From assembly GCF_030345075.1 (NCBI RefSeq), contig NZ_CP128361.1:3658001-3722000 (forward strand): a stretch of DNA of 64,000 nucleotides. The letters run 5' to 3'. Under the pieces are notes generated by a model. That model was given only the letters and a program-made list of their open reading frames with translations, searched no databases and had not been told where the DNA came from. Made by a program: the position numbers and the translations under genes. Of the stretch, positions 42,893 to 51,208 are shown in pieces (the stretch's first letter is position 1; every line of letters starts with the position of its first letter). This stretch comes from Solwaraspora sp. WMMA2065. GTDB lineage: Bacteria; Actinomycetota; Actinomycetes; Mycobacteriales; Micromonosporaceae.

Positions 42893-44080
42893 TCAGGAAA
42901 CGGTCGTCACGACCGGGACGGCGCGTACACCGAACACGCCACGGCCGTAGAACCGCAGCGGGATACTGGGGTTGAGGTGTAGATCAGCGAACCGTTCGAC
43001 GAGCGCGGACAGCGCGACGCGGGCTTCGATACGGGCCAGTGGCGCGCCCAGACAGAAGTGTCCGCCGAAGCCGAAGGCGATGTGGTCGTTAGGAGTACGG
43101 TCGATGTCGAACCGGTCCGGGTCGGCAAAGACCCTCGGGTCCCGGTTCGCCGACACCAACCATGGCATCACGTACGAGTCGGCCGGTATCTGCACTCCGG
43201 CGAGCTCGGTATCGGTGGTGGTGACCCGGACGACCTGCGCGAAAGGCGACCGGTGCCGCAACACCTCCTCGACGGTCGAGGGGATCAGCGCCGAATCGTC
43301 GCGCAGCCGCTGCCACGTCGAGGGTTGCTCGGCAAGACTCAGCACTGCGTTGCCGAGCAGCAGCGTCGAGGTGATGTGACCGGCGGAAAGCAGTAGCGTG
43401 CAGAAGTTGACGGCCTCCTGATCGGTCAACCGTCGCGCGTCCACTTCGGCGGTGACCAGCGCGGTGATCAGATCATCGGCAGGCTTCCGCCGACGTTGCT
43501 GGCAGTGCTCCAGCAGGTACCCGGACAGGTCCCCCATGGCTGCGGTGAAGCGTTCCATCAGCGCCGGATCGTTCGGATCATCGGTGTGGATGCTCAACAG
43601 CCGGTCGGCGCAGGCCGCGAAGAACGCCCGGTCACCGACGGGCAGCCCGAGCAGTTCCGCGATCACGGTGACCGGCATAGGGTGGGCCAGCCGCTCTGCG
43701 AGGTCGAACTCACCGTCGAGATCTGAAATCATCTCACGGGTCACTGCGGCGATCCGTGGCTCGAGCTCGGCAACCGTACGCGGGGTGAACGCGGCGCTGA
43801 CCAGCCGCCGTAATGACCGGTGCTCCGGCGGGTCAAGCATCGTGAGGTTACCTTGAGCGAGTTCGGCGGCTGCCGGATTCACCCGGCTCTGATCCGAGGA
43901 GTACGTCTCATGGTCGGCGCTCAGCCGCCGCACGTCCGCGTACCGGAAGACATGCCAGACTCCGTATCCGTCCTGCCAGACGGGCTTGTCCTCGAGCATC
44001 CGTCGCAACCATGGCAGCAGGACGGCCTCCCCCTGCTCGGGTGACGGCGCCATCAGATCCTGGCTGGGGGTATGGGTCAT
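42893..44080 (-). CDS. Cytochrome P450
   Basis: ATG 44080 is chosen for the GGAG six bases upstream. The ~395-residue product has all P450 landmarks: the I-helix LLLSAGHITSTLLLGNAV (A-G-H-I-T, with Ile replacing the usual acidic residue before Thr), the ExxR motif in VEEVLRHRSP, and the heme-thiolate loop FGFGGHFCLGAPLAR (Cys ~343). It resembles CYP105/CYP107-type secondary-metabolism hydroxylases. Ferredoxin genes are not adjacent. It sits in a minus-strand set with two glyoxalase-fold genes and the FG-GAP/YVTN lipoprotein. Confidence 0.92.
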   Translation of the reverse strand: MTHTPSQDLMAPSPEQGEAVLLPWLRRMLEDKPVWQDGYGVWHVFRYADVRRLSADHETYSSDQSRVNPAAAELAQGNLTMLDPPEHRSLRRLVSAAFTPRTVAELEPRIAAVTREMISDLDGEFDLAERLAHPMPVTVIAELLGLPVGDRAFFAACADRLLSIHTDDPNDPALMERFTAAMGDLSGYLLEHCQQRRRKPADDLITALVTAEVDARRLTDQEAVNFCTLLLSAGHITSTLLLGNAVLSLAEQPSTWQRLRDDSALIPSTVEEVLRHRSPFAQVVRVTTTDTELAGVQIPADSYVMPWLVSANRDPRVFADPDRFDIDRTPNDHIAFGFGGHFCLGAPLARIEARVALSALVERFADLHLNPSIPLRFYGRGVFGVRAVPVVTTVS

Positions 44081-44223
44081 GGCGTACTCCAAGGGGTGCC
44101 GGCGATCAGGGGTCCGGGAGGCGTCGCCACGCCCGCCAACGATCTAGCGGGCGTGGCGACAGTGGAAGCGTCAGTGACGCCGATGAGTCGGCCAACCTCT
44201 GTTGGGCGGCAGCCGGACGGCAG

Positions 44224-44625
44224 TCAGCCGTCCTGTGGACGATCGGGCTCGCGAAGTGCCAGCACGGCGCCGGCAGGATCGCGGATCACCACGAATCGCG
44301 CTTCCGGCGCGGTGCCCTTGGGCCCGGCGACGACTTCGCCGCCCAACTCAACCACACGTTTGATGCTGGCATCGAGGTCGTCGACGCAGACATAGGACAA
44401 CCACTGCGGTGGCAGGTCCGCGTTGCCCCCACGCGCGTGACACACTCCGGCGACGGGCGTCCCTGCCGGGCTCATCATGAAGTAGTCACTGTAACCACCC
44501 ATGTCTAGCGGCATCGGGCTCCAGCCGATCACCTCGGCGTAGAAGTCCCGTACCCGGTCAGCGTCCTGCACCGTCAGGTCGAAGCCGACAACGGTGCCGA
44601 ACGGTGGCTTGGTTGGGTCTGACAC
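44224..44625 (-). CDS. Glyoxalase/bleomycin-resistance fold (VOC) protein 1
   Basis: GTG 44625 has AGGAG four bases upstream. The 133-residue protein has two VOC half-motifs: TVVGFDLTVQDADRVRDFYA, VIGWSPMPLDMGG and the second YVCVDDLDASIKRVVELGGE, ARFVVIRDPAGAVLAL. Such proteins range from metal-dependent dioxygenases and isomerases to antibiotic-binding resistance proteins. It is encoded just upstream of the P450 gene. I cannot tell enzyme from binding protein by sequence alone. Confidence 0.82.
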   Translation of the reverse strand: MSDPTKPPFGTVVGFDLTVQDADRVRDFYAEVIGWSPMPLDMGGYSDYFMMSPAGTPVAGVCHARGGNADLPPQWLSYVCVDDLDASIKRVVELGGEVVAGPKGTAPEARFVVIRDPAGAVLALREPDRPQDG

Positions 44626-44686
44626 TGCGCTCCTCTCGATTGCACTGGTCAAACACGCCGAAGACGGGCGTGCATCTGGCTAAGAC

Positions 44687-45046
44687 CTAGGCCGGCTCCC
44701 ACAGCTCGAAGCGATTGCCCTCCGGGTCGAGCGCCCACGCGAAGCGGCCGATCGGCTCCGTGTGCACGTCGCCCACGATCGTCGTGCCGCTCGCCCGGAG
44801 CTGATCGAGCATCCTGTCAAGATCTTCGACCCTGAAGTTCACCATCGACGCCTGGTCACGGGCGCCGAAGTAGTCGGTGTCCTCAGGAAACGGAGCCCAG
44901 ACCGTCGGCCCCGCAGCCTGAGTCCACACCTGGTCGCCACCGGGGCACGGATCGATTCCAAGGTTGTCCGAGTACCAACGGGCGAGAGCCTGTGGATCCC
45001 GGGACCGGAAGAAGTAGCCGCCGATCCCGGTCACGCGAGGGGACAT
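44687..45046 (-). CDS. Glyoxalase/bleomycin-resistance fold (VOC) protein 2
   Basis: A 119-residue VOC protein: VTGIGGYFFRSRDPQALARW, YSDNLGIDP, MVNFRVEDLDRMLDQLRASG, IGRFAWALDPEGNRFELWEP. The C-terminal D-P-E-G-N-x-x-E-L-W motif is typical of the family. AGGAG lies seven bases ahead of ATG 45046. It is the first gene of the VOC-VOC-P450-FG-GAP set. It is only distantly related to its neighbour, so it is not a recent duplicate. Confidence 0.85.
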   Translation of the reverse strand: MSPRVTGIGGYFFRSRDPQALARWYSDNLGIDPCPGGDQVWTQAAGPTVWAPFPEDTDYFGARDQASMVNFRVEDLDRMLDQLRASGTTIVGDVHTEPIGRFAWALDPEGNRFELWEPA

Positions 45047-45289
45047 GTCGACGCTCCTGGCTGATGTTGGACGGGCGATGACCGGAATCGCGTACTAACA
45101 ATTCCTTGAAAGATCTTGACGCCGCATTGAGCGACCGAGCTGGATACTCACGGAGTGTACGACAGGCTTACCGCGCTGTCATGCAGCCACGGGCCGGAGA
45201 TGCCGGTCGATGCACAATAGCCAAGAAGGCCCGTTGAAGTAGGGCGGACTACACAGGACCGCTCATTCGGCCCACGTGGAGGGGGCGAC

Positions 45290-45400
45290 ATGATCCTCGA
45301 AATACTCATGTTTCCGGCGAGGGTCCGCCTGACGCAGGGGCAGGCGCCGACGTCGAACGCCCGGCGCCTACCCCCGCCGTCGCTGGTCAACCCTGGTTGA
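45290..45400 (+). CDS. Possible 36-residue peptide
   Basis: ATG 45290 follows GGAGGGGGCGAC. The peptide reads MILEILMFPARVRLTQGQAP then TSNARRLPPPSLVNPG. It ends 14 bases inside the convergent FG-GAP lipoprotein gene. A strong ribosome site is the only support; no family is recognised. Confidence 0.25.
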   Translation: MILEILMFPARVRLTQGQAPTSNARRLPPPSLVNPG

Positions 45401-46622
45401 TGATCACCGATACACTGTCGGACAGCGAATTCGCGGTCGCAATGTCCGGCAGACCGTCACCGTTGAAATCGGCGACGAGCAACGCCGGTGGGCCGTCCTC
45501 CACCGTCACCGAGGCAGGTGCGGCGAATCCGCCCCGGCCGTCCCCAGCGAGCACCGTGATGTCGTCGGAGTCGAAGTTGACCGTCACCAGGTCGAGCTGA
45601 CCGTCACCGTTGACGTCCACCGCGACGATGTCCGACGGCGCGTCACCGGCCTGGTACAGGGCAGGTACGGCGAACCTGCCGCCGCCCTGCCCGAACAGCA
45701 CCGCGACAGTGTCGGCGTCGTAGTTCGCCGTGGCGATGTCGAGTATCCCGTCGCCGTTGAGGTCGCGCACCACGATCCCGGCTGCGGTGTCGTCGGCGGC
45801 GTACGCCACCGGCGCCGAGTAGCTACGCCGACCGTCACCGCGCATCACGGTGACATCGTCGGAGTTGTAGTTCGCGCTCGCCAGGTCCAGCAGTCCGTCT
45901 CCGTCCAGGTCGGCCACGGCGATCCGCAGCGGTCCGTCACCAGCCGGTACCGACACCGGAGCCTCGAAGGTCGCGTCGCCCGTTCCGTACAGGACGGTGA
46001 CGTCATCGCCGTTGAGGTTGGGGGTGACGAGATCCAGCGCACCGTCCCGGTCGAGATCGATCGCGACGATCCGGGCGGGACCGTCGCCGGCCGGATGATG
46101 CACCGGTTCGGCGAACCGGCCGCCGCCCAGTCCTCGGTAGACGCTGACGTCGTCCGACCCGAGGTTTGCTGTGGCCAGATCGAGGTGGCCGTCCCCGTCG
46201 AGATCCCGAGCGAGTATCCCGTTCGGCGTGCGACCCGCGGCCATCGTCACCGGTGGCTCATAGCCGCCGCGGCCGTCGCCGATCAGGTAGACCAGATCGT
46301 GGCTGTTGTAGTTCGGTGTGGCGAGGTCGAGGACACCGTCGCCGTCGATGTCGGCCGCGACGATGTCGGCAGACGCGTCCCCGGCGGGGAAGGACCGTGC
46401 TTCCGCGAGCGTCACCGGGCTGGTCGGCGGCGGGATCGGCATTGGCCGTTGGGGCTGCGTCGGCGCAGGATTCAGCGGCGGCACCGACTCCGGCGGTGGC
46501 GACTGGTCCGTCGTGCATCCGGCGGCCAGCAGTACGGCGGCCACCGCGAATCCGGCCAGCATGCGGCTCGGGCCGCCAGGGCCGTGGCCCGTGGCCCGCC
46601 CGGCGGTTCTCATCATCGTCAT
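45387..46622 (-). CDS. FG-GAP repeat lipoprotein
   Basis: ATG 46622 has GAGGAAG seven bases upstream. The 411-residue product has a lipoprotein signal (VAAVLLAAGCTTD, Cys36), a proline-rich linker (~res 40-65) and then about seven FG-GAP/VCBS blades with calcium loops (DIDGDGVLDLATPNYNSHDL, DLDGDGHLDLATANLGSDDV, DLDRDGALDLVTPNLNGDDV, DVNGDGQLDLVTVNFDSDDI). It is the single-propeller relative of the protein at 40707. It would be anchored on the outer face of the membrane; ligand unknown. Confidence 0.87.
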   Translation of the reverse strand: MTMMRTAGRATGHGPGGPSRMLAGFAVAAVLLAAGCTTDQSPPPESVPPLNPAPTQPQRPMPIPPPTSPVTLAEARSFPAGDASADIVAADIDGDGVLDLATPNYNSHDLVYLIGDGRGGYEPPVTMAAGRTPNGILARDLDGDGHLDLATANLGSDDVSVYRGLGGGRFAEPVHHPAGDGPARIVAIDLDRDGALDLVTPNLNGDDVTVLYGTGDATFEAPVSVPAGDGPLRIAVADLDGDGLLDLASANYNSDDVTVMRGDGRRSYSAPVAYAADDTAAGIVVRDLNGDGILDIATANYDADTVAVLFGQGGGRFAVPALYQAGDAPSDIVAVDVNGDGQLDLVTVNFDSDDITVLAGDGRGGFAAPASVTVEDGPPALLVADFNGDGLPDIATANSLSDSVSVIINQG

Positions 46623-46928
46623 TGACGCTTCCTCTTCGGCTGGATGGGCCGGCCAGCCTGTGCGTGTCCGACCGGCGGCGACGCGACGTGCGCTGCTAGT
46701 TCCTGGATACGGCCGGGCGGTTCTGGGGACCTCTCCCCGATTGCGATCGGCGTCAGCGACGGCGAACCAGGCAGGGCGATCCGGGCGGTCCACCCGATGG
46801 CCGGTACGGCCGGCGCGGATCAGCAAACGTTGAGAAGTTCGGCCGCCGTGTCCGATTCCACGATGGCGCTACCGGCTGCCCGGCACCCGCCCGCAGCCAC
46901 CGCCAACCGGTACCTCAGGAGGTACACC
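46623..46928. other. Divergent intergenic region
   Basis: About 300 bases between the minus-strand FG-GAP lipoprotein and the plus-strand SnoaL-like gene. I see no gene; it should contain both promoters. AGGAGG at 46917-46922 is the ribosome site of the following gene. Confidence 0.4.
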
Positions 46929-47435
46929 ATGACCAGCACCAGAACACTCGGCGCCGAAACGCGAGGGTTTCTGATCGGCCTGCTCGGCCAGTCGGACACC
47001 GATCCGGAGCGCGAGGCGCGCAACGAGGCGACTCTGCGTGAGCTGTACGCGCGGTTCAACCGCGACGACATCACCGCGATGGCCGAACTCCTGACCGAGG
47101 ACTTCGCAGCGCATGACGTTGCGGCCGGAGAGGTCACCACCGGTCCGGAGCCATACCTAGCCCGGCAGCGAACCAACCGCCGGGCGATGCCGGACGCCCG
47201 GACGGAGATCACCGCGCTCATCGTGCGCGGCGACACCGCAGTCGCCGAAGTGATCAACCGGGGTACGCAGACCGGCCCGTTCGAGCTGCCCAACGGCGAC
47301 GCGCTGCCACCGAGCGGACGGCCGGTGGAGGGTCTGAGCTGCGAGATCTACCAGTTCCGGGGCGGCCGGATCGCGAGCGGTCGGATCTACTACGACTTCC
47401 TCACCGTCGCACGGCAAATCGGTCTGCCGCTGTGA
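46929..47435 (+). CDS. SnoaL-like protein
   Basis: A 168-residue protein with AGGAGG six bases before ATG 46929. Residues ~25-165 have the NTF2/SnoaL layout: REARNEATLRELYARFNRDD, MAELLTEDFAAHDVAAGEV, RRAMPDARTEITALIVRGDT, VAEVINRGTQTG, EGLSCEIYQFRGGRIASGRI, YYDFLTVARQIGL. The phrase MPDARTEI with FRGGRIxxxxxYYD is typical of SnoaL polyketide cyclases and related ester/isomerase proteins. It is the last gene before the tRNA-Ala and may close the accessory locus. Confidence 0.82.
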   Translation: MTSTRTLGAETRGFLIGLLGQSDTDPEREARNEATLRELYARFNRDDITAMAELLTEDFAAHDVAAGEVTTGPEPYLARQRTNRRAMPDARTEITALIVRGDTAVAEVINRGTQTGPFELPNGDALPPSGRPVEGLSCEIYQFRGGRIASGRIYYDFLTVARQIGLPL

Positions 47436-47511
47436 CCCTGGCAGGCGGTGCGGTAATGACCCGTGGCTGCCAGCGGCGGTGATCATTGATCATGTAGACG
47501 TGCCGGGCGCG

Positions 47512-47531
47512 CGGGTCCGGTAACGGACCCG
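47512..47531. terminator. Tetraloop hairpin before tRNA-Ala
   Basis: CGGGTCCG and CGGACCCG form an 8-base perfect stem around GTAA, a GNRA-type loop. It lies between the SnoaL-like gene and tRNA-Ala and may terminate transcription from one or both sides. A weaker CTGGCAG/CTGCCAG pair lies just after the SnoaL stop. Confidence 0.45.
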
Positions 47532-47733
47532 TGCCGACGCGACCGATCCGTCGTCCGCAATCATCGTCGCCTACCCACCGCATGCCATCGGGAGGCGCAC
47601 CGCCTGCGGTCACCGCGACCGGCCGGCCGGAATGGCCACGGACTCTCAAACCGCTCGACGAACTACCGGCGACCATGAAATCACAAGAAAAAGCCATCGA
47701 CGACTGAAGTCAGTCAACGTGCATAAACACGGG

Positions 47734-47806
47734 TGGAGCCGAGGGGACTCGAACCCCTGACCCCCACACTGCCAGTGTGGTGCGCTACCAGCTGCGCCAC
47801 GGCCCC
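47734..47806 (-). tRNA. tRNA-Ala (anticodon GGC)
   Basis: The minus strand folds as a cloverleaf: acceptor GGGGCCG with CGGCTCC plus A73 (giving the G3:U70 pair that identifies alanine tRNAs), D arm GCGCAGCTGGTAGCGC, anticodon loop CTGGCAG in CCACACTGGCAGTGTGG (anticodon GGC) and T arm AGGGGTTCGAGTCCCCT. 73 bases, CCA not encoded. Confidence 0.93.
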
Positions 47807-47917
47807 CGGGTGCCCGGATCTCCCGGGCACCCGGCAATACTACACACGCCGCCCCGCGCGGTCATCTCGCGGGGTCGGCCGCCCGGGTCGCGGGGTCAGT
47901 TCATCGACGCGCGAGGG

Positions 47918-48472
47918 TCAGTTCATCGAGACGTCGGCCGGGAAGTGGGCCACGGCGGCCATCATGCCGCGCTGGCGGCGCAGCACCATCGGCCACAGGT
48001 CGTCCGGGCGGGCCATGAACGGATCGTCCGGCAGACCCTCCAGCACGAACCAGGAGCCGGCGTTGATCTCCTCCTCCAGCTGCCCGGCCGACCAGCCCGA
48101 GTAGCCGGCGAAGACCCGGATCCCGGAGATCGACTCGGCGAGCGGCCCCGGGTCGGTCGACAGGTCGACGGTGCCGAGCGGGCCGGCGATGCGGTGGAAA
48201 CCCTTCACCCGGCCGGTCTGGGTGCGGGTACGGGCCAGGCAGATCGCCGACTCAGGCTGCACCGGGCCGCCCTCGAACAGCACCGACGGCTCCCGGGCGA
48301 GACTGCTCCAGCCACCCAGCACCTCGGCGACCGGCACCTCGGTGGCCCGGTTCAGCACCACCCCGAGCGCTCCTCCGGCCTCGTGGGCGACCAGCAGCAC
48401 GACCGTACGGTCGAAGTTGGGATCTTTGAGCGTGGGCGTCGCGACCAGCAGCTGGCCGGTCATCGACGCCAT
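47918..48472 (-). CDS. YqgE/AlgH family protein
   Basis: ATG 48472 with GGGGAC upstream gives 184 residues. MTGQLLVATPTLKDPNFDRT, VVLLVAHEAGGALGVVLNRA, VLFEGGPVQPESAICLAR and VFAGYSGWSAGQLEEEINAG, SWFVLEGLPDDPF are the UPF0301/YqgE signature. The family is conserved but its biochemical role is unclear. The longer minus-strand frame reaching 49354 is antisense to mtnP and not real. Confidence 0.9.
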   Translation of the reverse strand: MASMTGQLLVATPTLKDPNFDRTVVLLVAHEAGGALGVVLNRATEVPVAEVLGGWSSLAREPSVLFEGGPVQPESAICLARTRTQTGRVKGFHRIAGPLGTVDLSTDPGPLAESISGIRVFAGYSGWSAGQLEEEINAGSWFVLEGLPDDPFMARPDDLWPMVLRRQRGMMAAVAHFPADVSMN

Positions 48473-48706
48473 CGACCGTCCCCCGATCCGCTGACCTTCA
48501 CCGTGCACCTCGACCTCCCGTACCTGCCCGCGTGGCGCAGTCACGACCCGCACGGTCCGCGCGGACGGCGCGGCGACGATCCGCCACGGGTGCCGTGAAA
48601 GCCATGCCTGGCACCATAGCTTGCTCGGCAGCGCCCGGTTAAGGTCTAACCGCGGGGGCGTGGCATCGGTGTTTCCGGCCACCCTGCCCGAAACGGGAGG
48701 GATCTG

Positions 48707-49510
48707 ATGCAGGCGCAGGCAGAGCTCGCGGTGATCGGCGGATCCGGGCTGTACGCGTTGCTGGACAACGCGACGGAGCACCGGGTGCCGACGCCGTACG
48801 GTGAACCGTCCGATCCGATCACCGTCGCCGATGTCGGCGGGCGGCGGGTCGCGTTCCTGCCCCGACACGGCCGCGATCACCGGCATCCGCCACACCGGAT
48901 CCCGTACCGGGCCAACCTGTGGGCACTGCGCTCGCTCGGCGTACGCCAGGTGCTGGCGCCGTGCGCGGTCGGCGGGCTGCGCCCGGAGCTCGGCCCGGGC
49001 ACGTTCGTGGTGCCCGACCAGTTGATCGACCGGACCAGTGCGCGGGTGCAGACCTTCTACGACCAGGGTGCGGTGCACGTCAGCTTCGCTGACCCGTACT
49101 GCCCGACCGGGCGGTCGGTGCTGCTGCGGGTCGGCGCCGAGCAGTGCCTGCAGCCACGTGACGGCGGTGCGGTGGTGGTGGTCGAGGGGCCACGGTTCTC
49201 CACTAGGGCGGAGTCCCGGTGGTTCACCGCGATCGGCGGCGCGGTGGTCAACATGACCGGCCACCCGGAGGCGATCCTCGCCCGGGAGCTGGCGCTGTGC
49301 TACACGTCGATCGCCCTGGTGACCGATTTGGACGCGGGCGTCGAGGGTGGGCACGCGGTCACCCAGGAAGAGGTGTTCCGGGTGTTCGGCGAGAACACCG
49401 CTCGGCTACGCGCGCTGCTGCTGGCCGCGCTGGAGACCTGGCCGATGGATCGGGACTGCCCGTGCCCGCGGTCACTCGACGGCATCACCCTGCCACTCGA
49501 GCTGCCCTGA
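48707..49510 (+). CDS. mtnP: S-methyl-5'-thioadenosine phosphorylase
   Basis: A 267-residue protein of the PNP/MTAP family: AVIGGSGLYALLDNATEH, RRVAFLPRHGRDHRHPPHRI, YRANLWALRSLGVRQVLAPC (phosphate and base pockets), VVVVEGPRFSTRAES, VNMTGHPEAILARELALCYT and VTDLDAGVEGGHAVTQEEVF. MTGHPE with the substrate aspartate in TDLDAG fits MTAP rather than plain PNP. It salvages methylthioadenosine from polyamine and SAM metabolism. The C-terminal C-P-C-P-R-S motif is common in bacterial members. GGGAGGG precedes the ATG. Confidence 0.9.
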   Translation: MQAQAELAVIGGSGLYALLDNATEHRVPTPYGEPSDPITVADVGGRRVAFLPRHGRDHRHPPHRIPYRANLWALRSLGVRQVLAPCAVGGLRPELGPGTFVVPDQLIDRTSARVQTFYDQGAVHVSFADPYCPTGRSVLLRVGAEQCLQPRDGGAVVVVEGPRFSTRAESRWFTAIGGAVVNMTGHPEAILARELALCYTSIALVTDLDAGVEGGHAVTQEEVFRVFGENTARLRALLLAALETWPMDRDCPCPRSLDGITLPLELP

Positions 49511-49732
49511 CGGTGCCAGCACCACAACCGCAGCGCTGATCCCGGCGACGTCGAGGCACATCCGGATCCGGTTGCCGGTCGCCGCGTCACCGGCCAGGAT
49601 CACCGCCTCCCCGGCGGGCAGGTTCCAGGCTCCAGCCGGTTGGAGCTGCCCGGGCAGCCCTCGGTCGAGCAGTTGGGACATGGTCACGGCGGTGTCATCC
49701 GGTTCCTGACCCGGGCCGTACGGCTGCGGCAT
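49472..49732 (-). CDS. Hypothetical protein
   Basis: An 86-residue ORF whose start lies three bases after the stop of the lipoprotein gene, so it may be co-translated. Its 3' end overlaps mtnP by ~40 bases on the other strand. DRGLPGQLQPAGAWNLPAGE, VILAGDAATGNRIRM and VVVLAPSGQLEWQGDAVE suggest a small beta-rich fold. No family recognised. Confidence 0.5.
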   Translation of the reverse strand: MPQPYGPGQEPDDTAVTMSQLLDRGLPGQLQPAGAWNLPAGEAVILAGDAATGNRIRMCLDVAGISAAVVVLAPSGQLEWQGDAVE

Positions 49733-49735
49733 GGC

Positions 49736-50710
49736 TCAGCCGCCCGCAGCGACGTGCAGTGGGCGACCGGTGAGCGCGTCGAGCACCGTACGGGCCCCGA
49801 GCGCCTTGTCGAGGGTCACGGTGACCGGATGGAACAGCAGTTGGTCGGTGCACTCCTGCGCAGTGCGGGTCACACCGCCGGCGACCACCACTGCGTCCGC
49901 GTACTCCTGTACGAACGGGGTGATGTCGCTGTCGCAGGCTCCGACGCCGAGTCGGTACGCCAACTCGGTGCCGTCGACACCGGTGAGGTCCTGTGCGGTG
50001 ACGAACGTGGTGAGGCCGGTCGCGTCCGGCACCTGCGGGTCGGGTGCCGGTACGGCGACCGATTCGGCGACGGCGACCCGGGCGACCGGCCCGTCGAGTT
50101 CGGCGACGTCGAACAGCCAGGCGGGCACCTGCGCCGTGCCCCGGCTGGTCAGCAGCTCGACGGTGCCGAGCGTGGCGGCCGTGACGGTCAGCGCCTGGCA
50201 GCCGAGCTCACCGGAGTCAGTGACACCGTCGTCCGGGCCAGGTGTGCCGCCCAGGTCGGTGGCGCTGCTGGTCGGGTCGGGGCCAGGTCGGGCCGCGTCG
50301 CACTGGGGCGGGTCGCCCTGGCGTAGTTCCGCGTACGCGTCGGCGGCGCTGACCAGCGGTACGCTCAGCGTCCCGTCGGGGAAGTCGACCGTGCCGTCGG
50401 CGGGTGTCTCGGTCGACACGGTCAGCTCGGCCCGGTACCACCCGGCGTGGAACGCCTGCTCGGTCTCCGGGGTGAACCCGGGCTCGGCGGGGAGCACGGT
50501 ACGGCTCTGCAGGGGTGCGTAGCCGGCCAGCCACTCCTGCCGCCCGCTCGCGGTGCGCCACGCCTCGGCGACCTCGTCGGCACGCTGCTGGAAGGTCTCC
50601 CAGCGTTCGTCGGCGGACCCGCCTGGCCCGCCGGGTCCGGTCCCGTCGGTCCGCGCGCAACCTGCGATCAGGATCAGTGTTATGCCCAACAGGGCGGTGA
50701 AACGGCGCAT
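49736..50710 (-). CDS. Secreted lipoprotein of unknown function
   Basis: A 324-residue protein with a clean lipoprotein signal (LLGITLILIAGCARTD, Cys18) and a glycine/proline-rich linker. The mature part has WYRAELTVSTETPADGTVDF, GCQALTVTAATLGTVELLTS, AWLFDVAELDGPVARVAVAE and ACDSDITPFVQEYADAVVVA with cysteines spaced as if disulfide-bonded. It resembles actinomycete cell-envelope lipoproteins without assigned role. It overlaps nothing upstream and may lead the hypothetical gene at 49472. Confidence 0.75.
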   Translation of the reverse strand: MRRFTALLGITLILIAGCARTDGTGPGGPGGSADERWETFQQRADEVAEAWRTASGRQEWLAGYAPLQSRTVLPAEPGFTPETEQAFHAGWYRAELTVSTETPADGTVDFPDGTLSVPLVSAADAYAELRQGDPPQCDAARPGPDPTSSATDLGGTPGPDDGVTDSGELGCQALTVTAATLGTVELLTSRGTAQVPAWLFDVAELDGPVARVAVAESVAVPAPDPQVPDATGLTTFVTAQDLTGVDGTELAYRLGVGACDSDITPFVQEYADAVVVAGGVTRTAQECTDQLLFHPVTVTLDKALGARTVLDALTGRPLHVAAGG

Positions 50711-50837
50711 GTCGGGTCAGACGCACCAGGTTGGCAGCGGGTTCCCGGACCAACTGGGCGGTGGGCTACACATGGTGAGTTCGGCCCGACAATGCAGCCG
50801 GCCCACCGCCTGGCGGCGGTGGGCCGGCTGTCGTCCG

Positions 50838-51208
50838 TGGAGGTGCCGGGAATCGAACCCGGGTCCTTCGGCGTCTTGCCAGGGCTTCTCCGAGCGCAGC
50901 TCGCTGTGCCTCTACTCGGCCCCATCGATCACGCGAGCGAGTCGATGTGACGGGCCCAGTCGCGTTTGATCTCGCCGCACGAACCCCGCGACCGGGTTCG
51001 CTAGGCCAGCCCTCTCACTGATGCCGGTTACTGGGCCGAAGGCAGTCCCAGACCGACAGACTTGCTACTCGCCTCAGGCGGCGAGAGCGAAGTCAGCGCG
51101 CTTGGAGTTGGCGCTTATTGGTTTCCGACGACCGATTCACGAGACGACGTCGGCTTCCTCGGCTCGCTTCCCCTGCCGCAACGTACGAAGTCGAAACCAG
51201 TCACCCCC
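50838..51208 (-). ncRNA. ssrA: tmRNA
   Basis: The 371-base minus-strand RNA starts GGGGGTGACTGGTTTCGACTT and ends GGGTTCGATTCCCGGCACCT CC plus A, whose ends pair as a tRNA-like acceptor. The resume ORF at 51074-51112 encodes the tag ANSKRADFALAA, stop, typical of actinomycetes. It rescues stalled ribosomes together with SmpB, encoded 124 bases upstream on the same strand. Four-pseudoknot regions lie between tag and T arm. Confidence 0.96.

Noticed and set aside
20614-47435. Enediyne biosynthetic gene cluster
   Set aside because: UnbL/U/V homologues are present but no ketosynthase/acyltransferase megasynthase (PksE) or TEBC thioesterase is seen in the window.
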